Made by a program: the position numbers and the translations under genes. From contig JANQLG010000037.1 in assembly GCA_028280715.1 (NCBI GenBank), positions 1 through 64,000 of the forward strand: a DNA stretch of 64,000 nt. Direction: 5' to 3'. Numbering within the stretch: position 1 is the first letter of the stretch; every line of letters starts with the position of its first letter. Below are positions 38,722-48,243 of this stretch, one piece after another. A model generated the notes under the pieces. It worked only from the letters and a program-made list of their open reading frames with translations, made no database searches and was not told where the DNA came from. Source of the DNA: Spongiibacteraceae bacterium (lineage in GTDB: Bacteria > Pseudomonadota > Gammaproteobacteria > Pseudomonadales > Dasaniaceae).

Positions 38722-39888
38722 TTAAACTTTTTTGCACCATTGTCGCGGATCGGTAGGTTTGCCGTTATGTCGTATTTCAAAGTACAGACTGGCATTGGCC
38801 TGGCCGCCACTGTTGCCGACAGTAGAGATGGGTTCGCCAGCACTGACCCATTCACCCGTTTCTTTTAGTAAGCTCTGGTTGTGGGCATAAAGACTCATGT
38901 AACCATCGCCATGATCAATGATTAATAACAGGCCGGAGCCTCTCAGCCAGTCAGCAAACATAACTCGGCCATGATGTATGGCTTTGACATCGCTGCCTTC
39001 TCTGGCTGGGATATTCAGTCCTTGCCAGCGCAGGCTGCTGTTTGAGCGGCGATAACCAAAGCGATTATTAGGTCTGCCCTGAATTGGCCAGGGCAGTAGA
39101 CCCTTTTGGCTGGTAAAGGATTTATAGTCGCTGGGAATACTAATATTGGCGATGGTTTGTTCAACAGCCTCTAAAAGGCGCTCAAGGCGAGCTCGGTCTT
39201 GCGCATTCTTTTTCAGTTCTTGGTCTTTGTTTTTAATTGCCGAGTTGATGTTGGCGAGATTCTTTTCGCGTTGCTTCTTACTGCTTAATAGTGATCGATG
39301 TTGGTCGTCTAAGTCGGCCTTTGCCATTGCAAGCGAGGCTGCCTTTTCAGTAATTTTGGGTTCAACTTCGTTAAGATCACTGATTATATCGGTGTAGGCT
39401 TCGATCTGTTCAGAACGAGCCTTGTTGAAATAATCGTAGTAGGTCAGTGCACGGGTGATTTTGTCCGGCTGTTCTTGATTGAGCAATATTTTCAGCTTTT
39501 TCTGTTGACCCATTTGATAGGCGGCGAGAATCTGTTGCTCAATCAGTTTTTGTTGTTCGCGCTTGGCGACATTGAGAATTTTGCGTTGGCCCTGCAGCTC
39601 TTTGAGTTCGGTTTGCTCGCGCTGTAACTGGATTTGAATTGTTCTTATTTTCTGTTGAATCTGGCCAATTTCGACTTCGGAGTGCTGCAGACTGGTTTGC
39701 AAGGAAGAGCGCTGGTTTTTGAACTCTGCAATGAGCTTGCGTAGTTCAGTCATTTCCCGATTGAGCTGGTTAAGCTGCCTTTGTTTGTCGGCATGATCTT
39801 CTTGCGCATTGACAATTATGGCTGGCAAGGCACAGCTGACAGCAATTGCCAGTTTTAAAAAAAGCGCGACCAAATGATAGCGCAGCAT
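38722..39888 (-). CDS. envC: Murein hydrolase activator EnvC
   Basis: A 388-residue periplasmic protein. A signal peptide is followed by a long coiled coil (about 25-240, rich in Gln/Leu/Lys heptads) and a C-terminal LytM/M23 domain (about 265-385; FGYRRSNSSLRWQGLNIPAR, SLYAHNQSLL, GNSGGQANASLYFEIRHNGK). In EnvC the LytM domain lacks the zinc ligands and instead activates the amidases AmiA/B at the septum under FtsEX. ATG 39888 has AAGGGG 7 bases upstream. It lies between gpmI and ctpA on the same strand, as in Pseudomonas. Confidence 0.94.
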   Translation of the reverse strand: MLRYHLVALFLKLAIAVSCALPAIIVNAQEDHADKQRQLNQLNREMTELRKLIAEFKNQRSSLQTSLQHSEVEIGQIQQKIRTIQIQLQREQTELKELQGQRKILNVAKREQQKLIEQQILAAYQMGQQKKLKILLNQEQPDKITRALTYYDYFNKARSEQIEAYTDIISDLNEVEPKITEKAASLAMAKADLDDQHRSLLSSKKQREKNLANINSAIKNKDQELKKNAQDRARLERLLEAVEQTIANISIPSDYKSFTSQKGLLPWPIQGRPNNRFGYRRSNSSLRWQGLNIPAREGSDVKAIHHGRVMFADWLRGSGLLLIIDHGDGYMSLYAHNQSLLKETGEWVSAGEPISTVGNSGGQANASLYFEIRHNGKPTDPRQWCKKV

Positions 39889-39925
39889 TAAAAGCCCCTT
39901 CACTGTTTGCAAAACAAATTGGCCG

Positions 39926-41482
39926 CTATTGTAGATCAAGTAATGGATGACCAGTCATTTCTGCGGGCTGTTCGAGCCCCATTAATCGCAGCATGGTGGG
40001 CACGACATCGGCTAACTTGCCATCTACATCAGTGATAGTGACATTTTTGCTACCAACATAAACGAATGGTACTCGGCCTGTAGTATGTTGTGTGTGCTTT
40101 TGGTTGCTGTCGTAATCGAACATTTGTTCACAGTTGCCGTGATCGGCGGTAATTAAACAGTCTCCGCCTATTTCTAAAACGGCTTTGGTCACTTTGTCGA
40201 GGCTGTCATCAATTGCAACTGCTGCTTTTATGGCGGCATCGTAAACACCGGTGTGGCCAACCATATCACCATTGGCGTAGTTACAGATGATGGTGTCATA
40301 GTCGCCTGAGTGTATGGCTTCAACCAGTTTTGCTGTTACTTCCGGTGCGCTCATCTCTGGCTTCAGGTCATAGGTAGCTACATCTGGCGAAGGAATTAAT
40401 TCTCGTGTTTCACCTTGGTACAGGTCTTCGCGGCCGCCACTAAAGAAGAAGGTAACATGTGCATACTTTTCGGTTTCGGCGATACGCAGCTGGGTTTTCC
40501 CCAGTGATGCCATCAGCTCGCCAAAGCTGTTACTGAGTTCCTCGGGGGGGAAGGCGCAGGGGCAATTGATGTCACCAGCGTATTCGGTGGTGGTAGCAAA
40601 ACTGGCCAGTGCTGGAGTAGAGTTGCGTTCAAAGCCGCTGAAATTATTTTCAGTAAAGGCCCTGGTGATTTCGCGGGCGCGGTCAGCGCGGAAGTTCATA
40701 AAGATAATGGAATCACCATTGGTAATGGCCGCTGATTCCTCACCATCATTCTGGATAATGGTAGGGCTGACAAACTCATCATTTTCATCGCGCTCATAGG
40801 CGGCTTGCAATCCGGCTACTGCCGAGTTGGCTTGATAGTCAGCTTTGCCTTCGGTTAATAATTCATAGGCTGATTGAATACGTTCCCAACGATTATCACG
40901 ATCCATTGCGTAGTAGCGACCAACCAAAGAGGCAATGCGGCCACAGCCCAGCTTTTGAAATTGATCGGTCAGCGTTTGCAGCGATGGTTCTGCGCTGCGC
41001 GGTGGCGTATCTCTGCCATCCAAAAAGGCGTGGACATAGACTTTTTTAGCGCCGCGTTTAGCAGCCATATCAACCATGGCGAAGATATGATTTTCATGGC
41101 TGTGAACACCGCCAGGAGAAAGCAGGCCAAAAATATGAATGGCCTTGTCGTTCTGAATTGCCTTATCGATGGCATCCAAGTAGACAGGGTTTTGTTCAAA
41201 TTCACCGTCTTCAATAGCTTTATCGATGCGGGTGATATTTTGATAAACAATGCGTCCCGCTCCGAGACTCATATGCCCCACCTCAGAGTTGCCCATCTGG
41301 CCATCGGGGAGGCCCACGCTCAAACCAGATGTTGATATCAGGGTTTTGGGTGATTCATTCCACAGCCGATCCCAGGTTGGGGTGTCGGCATTGGCAATAG
41401 CATTATCTTTTGGGTCTTCGCGGTGCCCCCAACCATCAAGGATTAACAGGACAACAGGCTTTTTAGGGGTATCAGTTTGCAT
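39926..41482 (-). CDS. gpmI: 2,3-bisphosphoglycerate-independent phosphoglycerate mutase
   Basis: A 518-residue manganese enzyme of glycolysis that interconverts 3- and 2-phosphoglycerate. It opens with [15 protein letters not shown]. The phosphoserine site is in [12 protein letters not shown] (Ser about 67). Other metal ligands are in [12 protein letters not shown] and [11 protein letters not shown], plus HTTGRVPF. The start at ATG 41482 gives the normal length; the frame stays open upstream to 41575 but without homology. envC begins 37 bases after its stop. Confidence 0.96.
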   Translation of the reverse strand: MQTDTPKKPVVLLILDGWGHREDPKDNAIANADTPTWDRLWNESPKTLISTSGLSVGLPDGQMGNSEVGHMSLGAGRIVYQNITRIDKAIEDGEFEQNPVYLDAIDKAIQNDKAIHIFGLLSPGGVHSHENHIFAMVDMAAKRGAKKVYVHAFLDGRDTPPRSAEPSLQTLTDQFQKLGCGRIASLVGRYYAMDRDNRWERIQSAYELLTEGKADYQANSAVAGLQAAYERDENDEFVSPTIIQNDGEESAAITNGDSIIFMNFRADRAREITRAFTENNFSGFERNSTPALASFATTTEYAGDINCPCAFPPEELSNSFGELMASLGKTQLRIAETEKYAHVTFFFSGGREDLYQGETRELIPSPDVATYDLKPEMSAPEVTAKLVEAIHSGDYDTIICNYANGDMVGHTGVYDAAIKAAVAIDDSLDKVTKAVLEIGGDCLITADHGNCEQMFDYDSNQKHTQHTTGRVPFVYVGSKNVTITDVDGKLADVVPTMLRLMGLEQPAEMTGHPLLDLQ

Positions 41483-41607
41483 GGATAACTTCTTTGACGA
41501 CGTAAATGTTTGCTGGGAGAGCAATTTTAGCTGGTTGTGTAAGCGTTGACCATTTTGTCTTGCCGAACCGGCCATATTTCACAGTGAGAATTCCGCCACG
41601 CCCGTGT

Positions 41608-41620
41608 ATACTTGCGCGCT
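41608..41620 (+). promoter_or_regulatory. Possible -10 promoter element upstream of the rhodanese gene
   Basis: TATACT (41608-41613) followed by TGCGCGC repeats the EF-G 2 promoter core; the 14 bases GTATACTTGCGCGC are identical at 407-420 and 41607-41620. The -35 region is not convincing. It would give a leader of about 120 bases before the ATG at 41746. Confidence 0.35.
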
Positions 41621-41745
41621 TGAATTTATAGATGCGGCAGCTCAGAGTCACCAGAGTAGGGTTAAGAAAAGAGTTATCCCACTGAGTTGCTACTGATGTT
41701 CCTGGTTTTAATACTCGGTTTTAGTATGAGGTAAGTAGGTTAGCA

Positions 41746-42165
41746 ATGGAGCTCTTTTTTGAATTTTTAAATGAGCAGTGGATATTGTTTGGCGCCTTGT
41801 TCGTCTGTTTATGGTTGTTGATGCAACATGAATCCCGCAAGGCGGGGCCTCAGTTATCACCGCAGCAGGTGATTAACAAAGTCAATCAAGATCAGGCAAC
41901 GGTAATTGATTTACGCGACCCGGCAGACTTTAAACAGGGTCATATTGTCGATGCGATTAACATTCCTTCGGCCAAATTGGCTTCCAGGCTGGATGAGTTA
42001 GAAGGTCATCGCGACAAACCGGTAGTGCTGGTTTGCAAGATGGGACAGCATACCGGAGCTGCGGCCAAGACTTTAAAAGAGGCGGGTTTTGCTGATATTG
42101 CTCGTTTACAAGGCGGGATGATGGAATGGAGCAATGCCCAACTGCCCCTCGTCAATGATAAATAA
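41746..42165 (+). CDS. yibN: Membrane-anchored rhodanese-like protein (YibN-like)
   Basis: A 139-residue protein. One N-terminal membrane helix (QWILFGALFVCLWLLMQH) is followed by a rhodanese domain (about 45-135): VIDLRDPADFKQGHIVDAINIP and VVLVCKMGQHTGAAAKTL, with the active-site Cys in VCKMGQHTG. Rhodaneses carry sulfur as a persulfide. The order yibN-grxC-secB in E. coli, Pseudomonas and here supports the name. It is divergent from gpmI. Confidence 0.91.
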   Translation: MELFFEFLNEQWILFGALFVCLWLLMQHESRKAGPQLSPQQVINKVNQDQATVIDLRDPADFKQGHIVDAINIPSAKLASRLDELEGHRDKPVVLVCKMGQHTGAAAKTLKEAGFADIARLQGGMMEWSNAQLPLVNDK

Positions 42166-42339
42166 AGATTTACTAAATACAGCTCGAAAATTTTATAACA
42201 TATTGTTTTTAAATAAAAATAAGGAAATAACAGAACACATTTATATTAAAGCGTACTAATACAATTACTGTTCAGGATACACAAAACGCAATAGTGATAG
42301 AGTGACAGTAGCAGTAGTAATAGGTGAATAGGTGAGACA

Positions 42340-42615
42340 GTGGTAGATGAGGTTGTGCCAGAGGTATTTTTATATACCACCCGATTTTGCCCCTTTTGCC
42401 TCCAGGCCAAACGGTTATTGGATCACAAGGGCGTTACCTACCGAGAAATTGCCGTTGATGGCAAACCGGAGCTGCGGTTGGAAATGATGAACAGCAGTGG
42501 TCGCCGGACAGTGCCACAAATATGGATTGGACAAACCCATGTTGGTGGCTGTGATGACTTGTTCGTATTAGAGCGTTCAGGTCAATTAGATGAATTGCTC
42601 AAGCAGCAAGCGTAA
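42340..42615 (+). CDS. grxC: Glutaredoxin 3
   Basis: A 91-residue glutaredoxin with the redox motif CPFC (FLYTTRFCPFCLQAKRLL), the TVPQIWIG cis-proline loop and GGCDDLF glutathione-binding end. It reduces disulfides and glutathionylated proteins with glutathione. The start is GTG at 42340 with GGTGAG 4 bases upstream; no ATG is nearby in frame. secB follows 40 bases later. Confidence 0.94.
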   Translation: MVDEVVPEVFLYTTRFCPFCLQAKRLLDHKGVTYREIAVDGKPELRLEMMNSSGRRTVPQIWIGQTHVGGCDDLFVLERSGQLDELLKQQA

Positions 42616-42655
42616 CTTTCAATGATTTAAAAGCGGAAAGCTGAGGAAAAAAGTA

Positions 42656-43144
42656 ATGGCTGAAGAAGAAAAGGTACAACCACAGTTTGCGGTTCAGAAG
42701 ATCTATCTTAAGGATGCATCGATGGAATCGCCGTTGGCTCCAGATGTTTTTACAAAATCCTGGAAACCAACACTGAATGTGGATCTGAATACCAAAAGCA
42801 GCAAGGTGGAAGGTGAAGGCGATAACTACGAAGTAGTTTTGACGGTAACTGTTACAGCCAAACAGGAAGAAGAAACAGCGATGCTGATCGAAGTACATCA
42901 GGCTGGTATTTTCATGGTTAAAGGTCTGGAAGGCGATCAGTTACGCCAGGCACTGGCTATCGCTGGCCCTAATCTGTTGTTTCCTTATGTTCGTGAAGCG
43001 GTTGATGGTTTAGCGATCAAAGGCGGCTTCCCGCCAGTCAACCTACAGCCGGTTAACTTTGAAATGCTGTATGTTCAGGCCTTGCAACAGGCCAAAGCTC
43101 AGGCTGAATCATCAGCTACAGCATCTACAGAAGAAACTCACTAA
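42656..43144 (+). CDS. secB: Protein-export chaperone SecB
   Basis: A 162-residue acidic cytoplasmic chaperone that keeps preproteins unfolded and passes them to SecA. SecB patterns are PQFAVQKIYLKDASMESPLAP, WKPTLNVDLNTKS, YEVVLTVTVTA, ALAIAGPNLLFPYVREAV and GGFPPVNLQPVNFE (each a short family block). Ribosome-binding site GAGG precedes ATG 42656. A hairpin follows the stop. Confidence 0.97.
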   Translation: MAEEEKVQPQFAVQKIYLKDASMESPLAPDVFTKSWKPTLNVDLNTKSSKVEGEGDNYEVVLTVTVTAKQEEETAMLIEVHQAGIFMVKGLEGDQLRQALAIAGPNLLFPYVREAVDGLAIKGGFPPVNLQPVNFEMLYVQALQQAKAQAESSATASTEETH

Positions 43145-43165
43145 GCTAGAGTTCTTTAAACTAAT

Positions 43166-43194
43166 AAGGCGCTTAATTCACCATTAAGCGCCTT
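43166..43194. terminator. Hairpin after secB
   Basis: AAGGCGCTTAA and TTAAGCGCCTT form a perfect 11-bp stem with a 7-base loop. The T-run afterwards is short (TTAACTTT), so it is a likely but not ideal rho-independent terminator. It could serve both secB and the convergent trmL. Confidence 0.7.
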
Positions 43195-43243
43195 AACTTT
43201 CCCTGACATTTCTCCTTTAGTTTCTCCAACTAGATCCCTTTAA

Positions 43244-43708
43244 CTAAGAACCCCCAACAAAATCCAGTTGTCGCCAGGCTTCATACACAAATATCGCTAC
43301 CGAGTTGGACAGGTTCAGGCTGCGGCTGTGGGCTTGCATCGGCAGTCGAACAATATGTTCTGGTGGTAGCGATTGCAGAATTTCGTCAGGTAGGCCGCGG
43401 GTTTCAGGGCCGAAGACCAGAGCATCTCCCTCCTGATAGTTCACTTCACAATGGTTTTTAGTGCCCTTGGTGCTACAGGCGTAAAGGGTTTTGGGTTGAA
43501 CAGATGCCACGAAATCCTCTAGTGAAGTATGGCATTTCAAGTCAGCCCATTCCGAATAATCAAGCCCGGCGCGCCGCAGCCGTTTGTCATCCAGATCAAA
43601 GCCCAGCGGTTCGATCAGGTGCAGGTAGAAGCCGGTATTGGCACAGAGGCGGATAATGTTACCTGTGTTGGGTGGGATTTCAGGCTGGTAGAGAACAATG
43701 TGGATCAT
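43244..43708 (-). CDS. trmL: tRNA (cytidine/uridine-34 2'-O)-methyltransferase TrmL
   Basis: A 154-residue SPOUT-class enzyme that methylates the wobble ribose of tRNA-Leu. Motifs include [52 protein letters not shown] and [20 protein letters not shown] (each a family block). I start at ATG 43708; upstream TTG 43729 is in frame. The position after secB on the other strand matches Pseudomonas and, apart from gpsA-cysE, E. coli. Confidence 0.94.
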   Translation of the reverse strand: MIHIVLYQPEIPPNTGNIIRLCANTGFYLHLIEPLGFDLDDKRLRRAGLDYSEWADLKCHTSLEDFVASVQPKTLYACSTKGTKNHCEVNYQEGDALVFGPETRGLPDEILQSLPPEHIVRLPMQAHSRSLNLSNSVAIFVYEAWRQLDFVGGS

Positions 43709-43928
43709 AACGCTGGGAGTGAATTTCAATTTTTAGGACATTATACCGATATCAAAAAATAAACCTTCACCTTTCCAGATTGCGACTATAATTTACTGTT
43801 AAAGCAAGAACTTACGCCGTAAATGCCAAGTAACCTGTTAGCTTTTGCCTGTTGCTGCACGGTATAAGTGATAAAAATGATCTCAGATTTAGCGCTTTGA
43901 CTATAAATTAATCATTGATATTGGTGAG

Positions 43929-44966
43929 TTGGGGGATAGGCAGATTAAGGCATTATCGCTTTCCAGACTAAGTTGGCCGTGGTCAAGTAATAGTGGCCGG
44001 CAATCAGGACGTGTCGGTCTGGCAGTTGCGCCAGGCGGTTTAGCTGTAGCCTGGTTGAATGCCAGTGGCCAGCTTGAGCATTGCCGCTTTTATTCCCAAA
44101 GTGCTGATGTCGTTGAACAGCTAAAGACGGTTATTAAGGAACTAGATATTGATGGTCAGGTTTGCAGTGTTGTGTTGCACCCGGCTTATTATCAATTGTT
44201 ATTGGCTGAGGCCCCCTCTGTTCAGGGCGCAGAAATGACCAAGGCTGTGCGCTGGAAAATTAAAGAGTTGTTGGACTACTCGTTGGAATTGGCTGCAGTT
44301 TCACATTTTATGCTACCTGCTGACGCCTACCGTGGCCGACAGAAGATGTTGTACGCAGCAGCGATGAAAAAAAGCCTGCTACAGGAATTAGTTGAACCTA
44401 TAGAGATGGCCGGTCTTGCCGTTGATTGTATAGAAATTTCCGAACTGGCATTGCATAACCTGACCAGACGTCTGCCCACTACAGCGGGTGGTACTGCTTT
44501 GGTACAGCTCTATGAAGGCGGCGGCTTTATCAATTTGATGGAAAATGGCGAGATTTATTTAAGCCGGCGCCTGGATGTTGGTTTGGATCAGTACACACCT
44601 GCCGGCGATAACCAGACCTTTTTTGATGCGTTGTATCTTGAAGTACAGCGGTCGCTGGATTTCTATGAAAGCCAACTTGGCAAAGGCATCATTACCGAAT
44701 TGTTTTACTCGCCCGGATTGCCGGAAACCGCAGACATAGGCCAATTCCTGTCGGAGCAGTTATTGGGGTTGAATGTCTCGGTATTGGATCTGACGCCGTT
44801 GAATTTAGTTGCCACCTTGGATGAAGAACTGGATGAGCAGATGGCGCTATGTGCCAGTGCCATCGGTGCAGCGCTGGGCCCCTGTCCGGATGATGAAGCC
44901 TATGGCCAGGCATCGGGAAATTTAGAGGGTTCAGAGAGTAAGGAGATGGCTAGTGCAGCATCTTAA
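43929..44966 (+). CDS. mshI: MSHA biogenesis protein MshI (PilM-like)
   Basis: A 345-residue cytoplasmic protein with a PilM/actin-like ATPase fold: RVGLAVAPGGLAVAWLNASG at the start, AVRWKIKELLDYSLELAAVSH, and VGLDQYTPAG later. It should bind the tail of the PilN-like partner at the inner membrane. First gene of the pilus locus. The start is unclear: the only starts near the 5' end are TTG at 43929 and later non-ATG codons, and no good ribosome-binding site is seen. It overlaps the next gene by 14 bases. Confidence 0.85.
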   Translation: MGDRQIKALSLSRLSWPWSSNSGRQSGRVGLAVAPGGLAVAWLNASGQLEHCRFYSQSADVVEQLKTVIKELDIDGQVCSVVLHPAYYQLLLAEAPSVQGAEMTKAVRWKIKELLDYSLELAAVSHFMLPADAYRGRQKMLYAAAMKKSLLQELVEPIEMAGLAVDCIEISELALHNLTRRLPTTAGGTALVQLYEGGGFINLMENGEIYLSRRLDVGLDQYTPAGDNQTFFDALYLEVQRSLDFYESQLGKGIITELFYSPGLPETADIGQFLSEQLLGLNVSVLDLTPLNLVATLDEELDEQMALCASAIGAALGPCPDDEAYGQASGNLEGSESKEMASAAS

Positions 44967-45558
44967 TCTTTACGACCAACTCGATAAATACGTCGAGCCC
45001 GCTTTTTCCGCACGACAACAACTTAGAGCCGTGTTTGCAGTCTCCGCTGTGATGATCCTGGTGGCGATTACGTTGTGGTTGGGGCAGATCGGTTTGCAGA
45101 GCGAACTGGAATCCCTTCAGCAGGAACAACAAGCGGTTGCTGCTGAGTTGGAGCGTCAGAAGGCAGAAAAAGCCCGCCTCGAAAATGACCCTGAACTCGA
45201 TAGAGAAATTGAGCGACTAAAGCGCAATGTAGAATTTCGTCAGCGCTTGTTAGCCAATATCGCGCCCGAAGGAAAAATGTTAGAGAAGGGTTTTGCCGAT
45301 CACTTGTCGGGGCTGGCGAGGCAAACAATGGATGGTCTCTGGTTTACCGAGATTCAGTTGCAATCAGGTGGACAGGAAATGGCTTTACTGGGCCGCACCA
45401 GAGACCCTGCTTTCCTACCCAAATATTTGCAAAAGCTTTCTGGTGAAAATGTTTTTGCCGGTCATAACTTTCGTGTATTTAGAATGAATGTACCCACCGA
45501 ACGAAAAGATCTGCTCGATTTTGAGTTGCGCGCGCGAGAAGTGGGGGTAACAGAATGA
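44953..45558 (+). CDS. PilN-like MSHA inner-membrane protein (MshI2)
   Basis: A 201-residue bitopic protein. After a short cytoplasmic N-terminus (QHLNLYDQLDKYVEP, the PilN-type MshI-binding segment) comes one membrane helix (AVFAVSAVMILVAITLWLG) and a periplasmic coiled coil (about 55-105). A ferredoxin-like C-terminal domain follows. The start is GTG at 44953 with AAGGAG 7 bases upstream, inside the end of mshI. It overlaps mshJ by ATGA. Confidence 0.85.
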   Translation: MQHLNLYDQLDKYVEPAFSARQQLRAVFAVSAVMILVAITLWLGQIGLQSELESLQQEQQAVAAELERQKAEKARLENDPELDREIERLKRNVEFRQRLLANIAPEGKMLEKGFADHLSGLARQTMDGLWFTEIQLQSGGQEMALLGRTRDPAFLPKYLQKLSGENVFAGHNFRVFRMNVPTERKDLLDFELRAREVGVTE

Positions 45559-46220
45559 ATGAGCAACTAAAAGAATGGCAACAAAAAATTGATGCGCTCA
45601 ATCAACGTGAGCGCATTTTAATTATGCTGACAGCCATCGCGGTGGTAGTGATGGTTTTACAATTTTTAGTGATCGACCCCATTATCGAAACGCGTGATCG
45701 CATTAATAATCAAGTCAAGCAAATAAACAGCCAGTTGCAACAGCAAAAAAATGAACAGCAAATTATTTCGGCACAACTGGCAGCAGGAATAAACCGCAGC
45801 AAGCATCGACAGCGAGATCAACTTAACGAGCGATTGGCAGAACTGGAAAAACGTATCGAAAGTTCTGTAGTAGCGATGATTCCACCAAGACTGATGCCAG
45901 AAGTACTGGAGCAAGTGTTGGATAAAAATACCGGGTTGAAATTAGTTGGTGTTGAAAATAAACCTGTTGTGCCTGTTCTTCAGGAAGAAGCTTCTAACGA
46001 AGTTGTTGAGTCGGAGAGGCAAGGATTGTACAACCACGGTTTTATTTTGCGTTTTGAAGGCAGCTATATGGCAGCTATGCGCTATTTCGAAAAACTTTCA
46101 GAGTTACCTTGGAAATTTTATTGGGACGATCTTCGTTATCGCGTTGATAGTTATCCCAACGCGGAAATTATTCTTGAAGTACATACTGTCAGTATGTCGG
46201 AGGAATGGATTGGTGTTTAG
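45555..46220 (+). CDS. mshJ: MSHA biogenesis protein MshJ (PilO/GspM-like)
   Basis: A 221-residue bitopic protein: a short cytoplasmic N-terminus, a single helix (ILIMLTAIAVVVMVLQFLVI), a long periplasmic coiled coil (about 45-115), and a C-terminal PilO/GspM-like domain. It forms the alignment platform with the PilN-like protein. The ATG overlaps the preceding stop, and its own end overlaps the mshK start. Confidence 0.87.
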   Translation: MNEQLKEWQQKIDALNQRERILIMLTAIAVVVMVLQFLVIDPIIETRDRINNQVKQINSQLQQQKNEQQIISAQLAAGINRSKHRQRDQLNERLAELEKRIESSVVAMIPPRLMPEVLEQVLDKNTGLKLVGVENKPVVPVLQEEASNEVVESERQGLYNHGFILRFEGSYMAAMRYFEKLSELPWKFYWDDLRYRVDSYPNAEIILEVHTVSMSEEWIGV

Positions 46221-46527
46221 TCGATATACCAAATATCTGCTGATATGTATGTTGTTATGTGCAGCAAATACGGCTAGTGCATTAACTGATCCCACCAAGC
46301 CCTCTAACTACATAGTGCAAAGTAAACAGCCAACTTATGTGCTGGAAAGTATCTTGTATAGTGATGAGCGTAAAGTGGCGGTGATAAATGGCAAAGCGCT
46401 CGTAGAAGGCGATAAGTTAGGCTCTGCTGAAATTTTATCTATTTCTAAAGAACAAGTGCGGGTTAAGCTCGGTAACAGGATGTCAGTGCTTAAATTGCAA
46501 CGACAATCAATCAGGCAGGAAAAATAA
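46213..46527 (+). CDS. mshK: MSHA biogenesis protein MshK
   Basis: A 104-residue exported protein, PilP-like. A signal peptide (YTKYLLICMLLCAANTASA) is followed by LTDPTKPSNYIVQ and the short beta-rich domain YVLESILYSDERKVAVINGK, which is the PilP/GspC homology region. It should link the inner-membrane platform to secretin MshL. I use GTG 46213, 9 bases after GGAGG; TTG 46210 is an alternative. The stop overlaps mshL by one base. Confidence 0.85.
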   Translation: MFSRYTKYLLICMLLCAANTASALTDPTKPSNYIVQSKQPTYVLESILYSDERKVAVINGKALVEGDKLGSAEILSISKEQVRVKLGNRMSVLKLQRQSIRQEK

Positions 46528-48224
46528 TGGGCTATCAGAAAGTAATAACCTTGTACTTGGCAGTTTGTATGCTGAGTAGTTGCGCCTGGACTCCTAGAGA
46601 AACTCGAGATAATTCTGGTATCGAATCCATTCAGCAAGAGCTGGCCGCGATAGAGAAGAGCAAGCAGGCGGAGCCTGTGCTTCCCCCTACACAAATTGAT
46701 CAGGCGCTAATGCCATCAATGTTGCCGGCAGCTAATGATGACATTGAACTGCGCTTTGATATTGCAGTGGAAAATCTTGCTGCGAAAGATTTTTTTATGG
46801 GTTTGGTAAAAGACACTCAGTTTAATATGGTGGTGCATCCCGATGTGGAGGGTGTGATTAGTCTGGATTTGCAAGATGTCACTATCGATGAAGTGATGGA
46901 AGTGGTAAATGATGTTTACGGCTATCCCTATAAACGTCGTGGAAATTTATACCAGATTTTACCAGGCGGTTTGCGTTCAGAAGTATTCCATATTGATTAT
47001 CTGAATTTAAAACGTAGAGGTATTTCTGAAACGCTCGTGACTAATGGCGAGGTTAGTTCGGCGGGTAGCAGCAATACTGGCGGCAATAGCAATAACAATA
47101 GTAACGCTGATTCTTCAAATAATAATGGCGGCAGAAATAATAGAATCAATGTCGGCTCCCAGATTCGTACCGAATCAGAATCAGACTTTTGGTCAGAATT
47201 ACAAGAGACATTATCAGTTTTAATCGGCGCTGAAGAAGGTAGAAGGGTATTAGTGACACCGCAGGCTGGCATGGTGGTAGTTCGAGGTATGCCAGAAGAT
47301 ATTGAGCTGGTAAAAGATTTTCTAACGCGCGCAGAATTGATCATGCGCCGCCAGGTGGTGCTGGAAGCTAAAATTCTGGAAGTGACATTAAACGATAGTT
47401 ATCAGACCGGTATCGATTGGACTTCAGTCACAGATATTGATGGCAACCCATTATCATTGGGTATTTCCGGTTCTCCCACTGTTAGCCCCAATGGTCTTGG
47501 TGGTGCTTTTAGTGCAGCGTTTAGTTCGAGTGATTTTATTGGTGTGATTGAGCTGCTCGAAACACAGGGCAGTGTCCAGGTACTATCAAGCCCGCGTATT
47601 TCAACTGTCAATAATCAAAAGGCAGTGATTAAAGTTGGCCAGGATGAGTTCTTTGTTACCGAAATATCAAATACAACGACGACTTCATCAGGTACAACGA
47701 CAAATAATCCAGAAGTTGAATTAACGCCGTTCTTTTCTGGTATCGCATTAGATGTCACACCACAAATCAGCGAAAGCGAAGAAATTATTCTTCATATACA
47801 CCCTTCCATCAGTGAAGTGCAGGATCAATCCAAAACCATTTCTCTTGGCGGTCAGGCTGTAGAGTTACCTTTGGCGTTAAGTACCATTAGAGAGACCGAT
47901 AGTGTGGTCTACGCCAGAAGCGGCCAAGTTGTTGTGTTAGGTGGGTTGATGCAAACCAAATCATTAGATACCAACACCGGTACCCCGGTACTGGGTAATG
48001 TGCCTTTACTAGGACATCTATTTAGCCAGCAGCGCAATTCTACAGTGAAAAGTGAATTAGTGATTTTACTGCGCCCAGTGATTATGGGGCCGGATGGTTT
48101 GAGTGAAGACATAGATGGTTCACGACAACGCTTCCATGAATTCAGGAAAGTACTAGATAAATCTTATAAAGCAACGGATGCTGAAGTACCAGAAAACAAA
48201 CGCGCCTTTAATCAATTAAATTAA
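46527..48224 (+). CDS. mshL: MSHA secretin MshL
   Basis: A 565-residue outer-membrane secretin that forms the pilus exit channel. The lipobox LSSC at residues 16-19 marks it as a lipoprotein. N-terminal STN/secretin domains (about 70-320; VENLAAKDFFMGLVKDTQFN) hold an Asn/Gly/Ser-rich insert (about 175-205; GGNSNNNSNADSSNN). The C-terminal secretin domain (about 340-545) shows VLSSPRISTVNNQKAVIKVG and VLGGLMQTKSLDTNTGTPVLG. Overlaps mshK by one base. Confidence 0.94.
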   Translation: MGYQKVITLYLAVCMLSSCAWTPRETRDNSGIESIQQELAAIEKSKQAEPVLPPTQIDQALMPSMLPAANDDIELRFDIAVENLAAKDFFMGLVKDTQFNMVVHPDVEGVISLDLQDVTIDEVMEVVNDVYGYPYKRRGNLYQILPGGLRSEVFHIDYLNLKRRGISETLVTNGEVSSAGSSNTGGNSNNNSNADSSNNNGGRNNRINVGSQIRTESESDFWSELQETLSVLIGAEEGRRVLVTPQAGMVVVRGMPEDIELVKDFLTRAELIMRRQVVLEAKILEVTLNDSYQTGIDWTSVTDIDGNPLSLGISGSPTVSPNGLGGAFSAAFSSSDFIGVIELLETQGSVQVLSSPRISTVNNQKAVIKVGQDEFFVTEISNTTTTSSGTTTNNPEVELTPFFSGIALDVTPQISESEEIILHIHPSISEVQDQSKTISLGGQAVELPLALSTIRETDSVVYARSGQVVVLGGLMQTKSLDTNTGTPVLGNVPLLGHLFSQQRNSTVKSELVILLRPVIMGPDGLSEDIDGSRQRFHEFRKVLDKSYKATDAEVPENKRAFNQLN

Positions 48225-48243
48225 TTGAGCGACAGTACCCAGT

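Noticed and set aside
40874..41335. 153-codon frame antisense to gpmI
   Set aside because: gpmI is clearly conserved on the other strand; the antisense frame has no family features.
43730..43928. Search for a promoter of the MSHA locus
   Set aside because: TTGACT and TATAAG-like boxes occur, but no pair has sensible spacing; I could not choose one.
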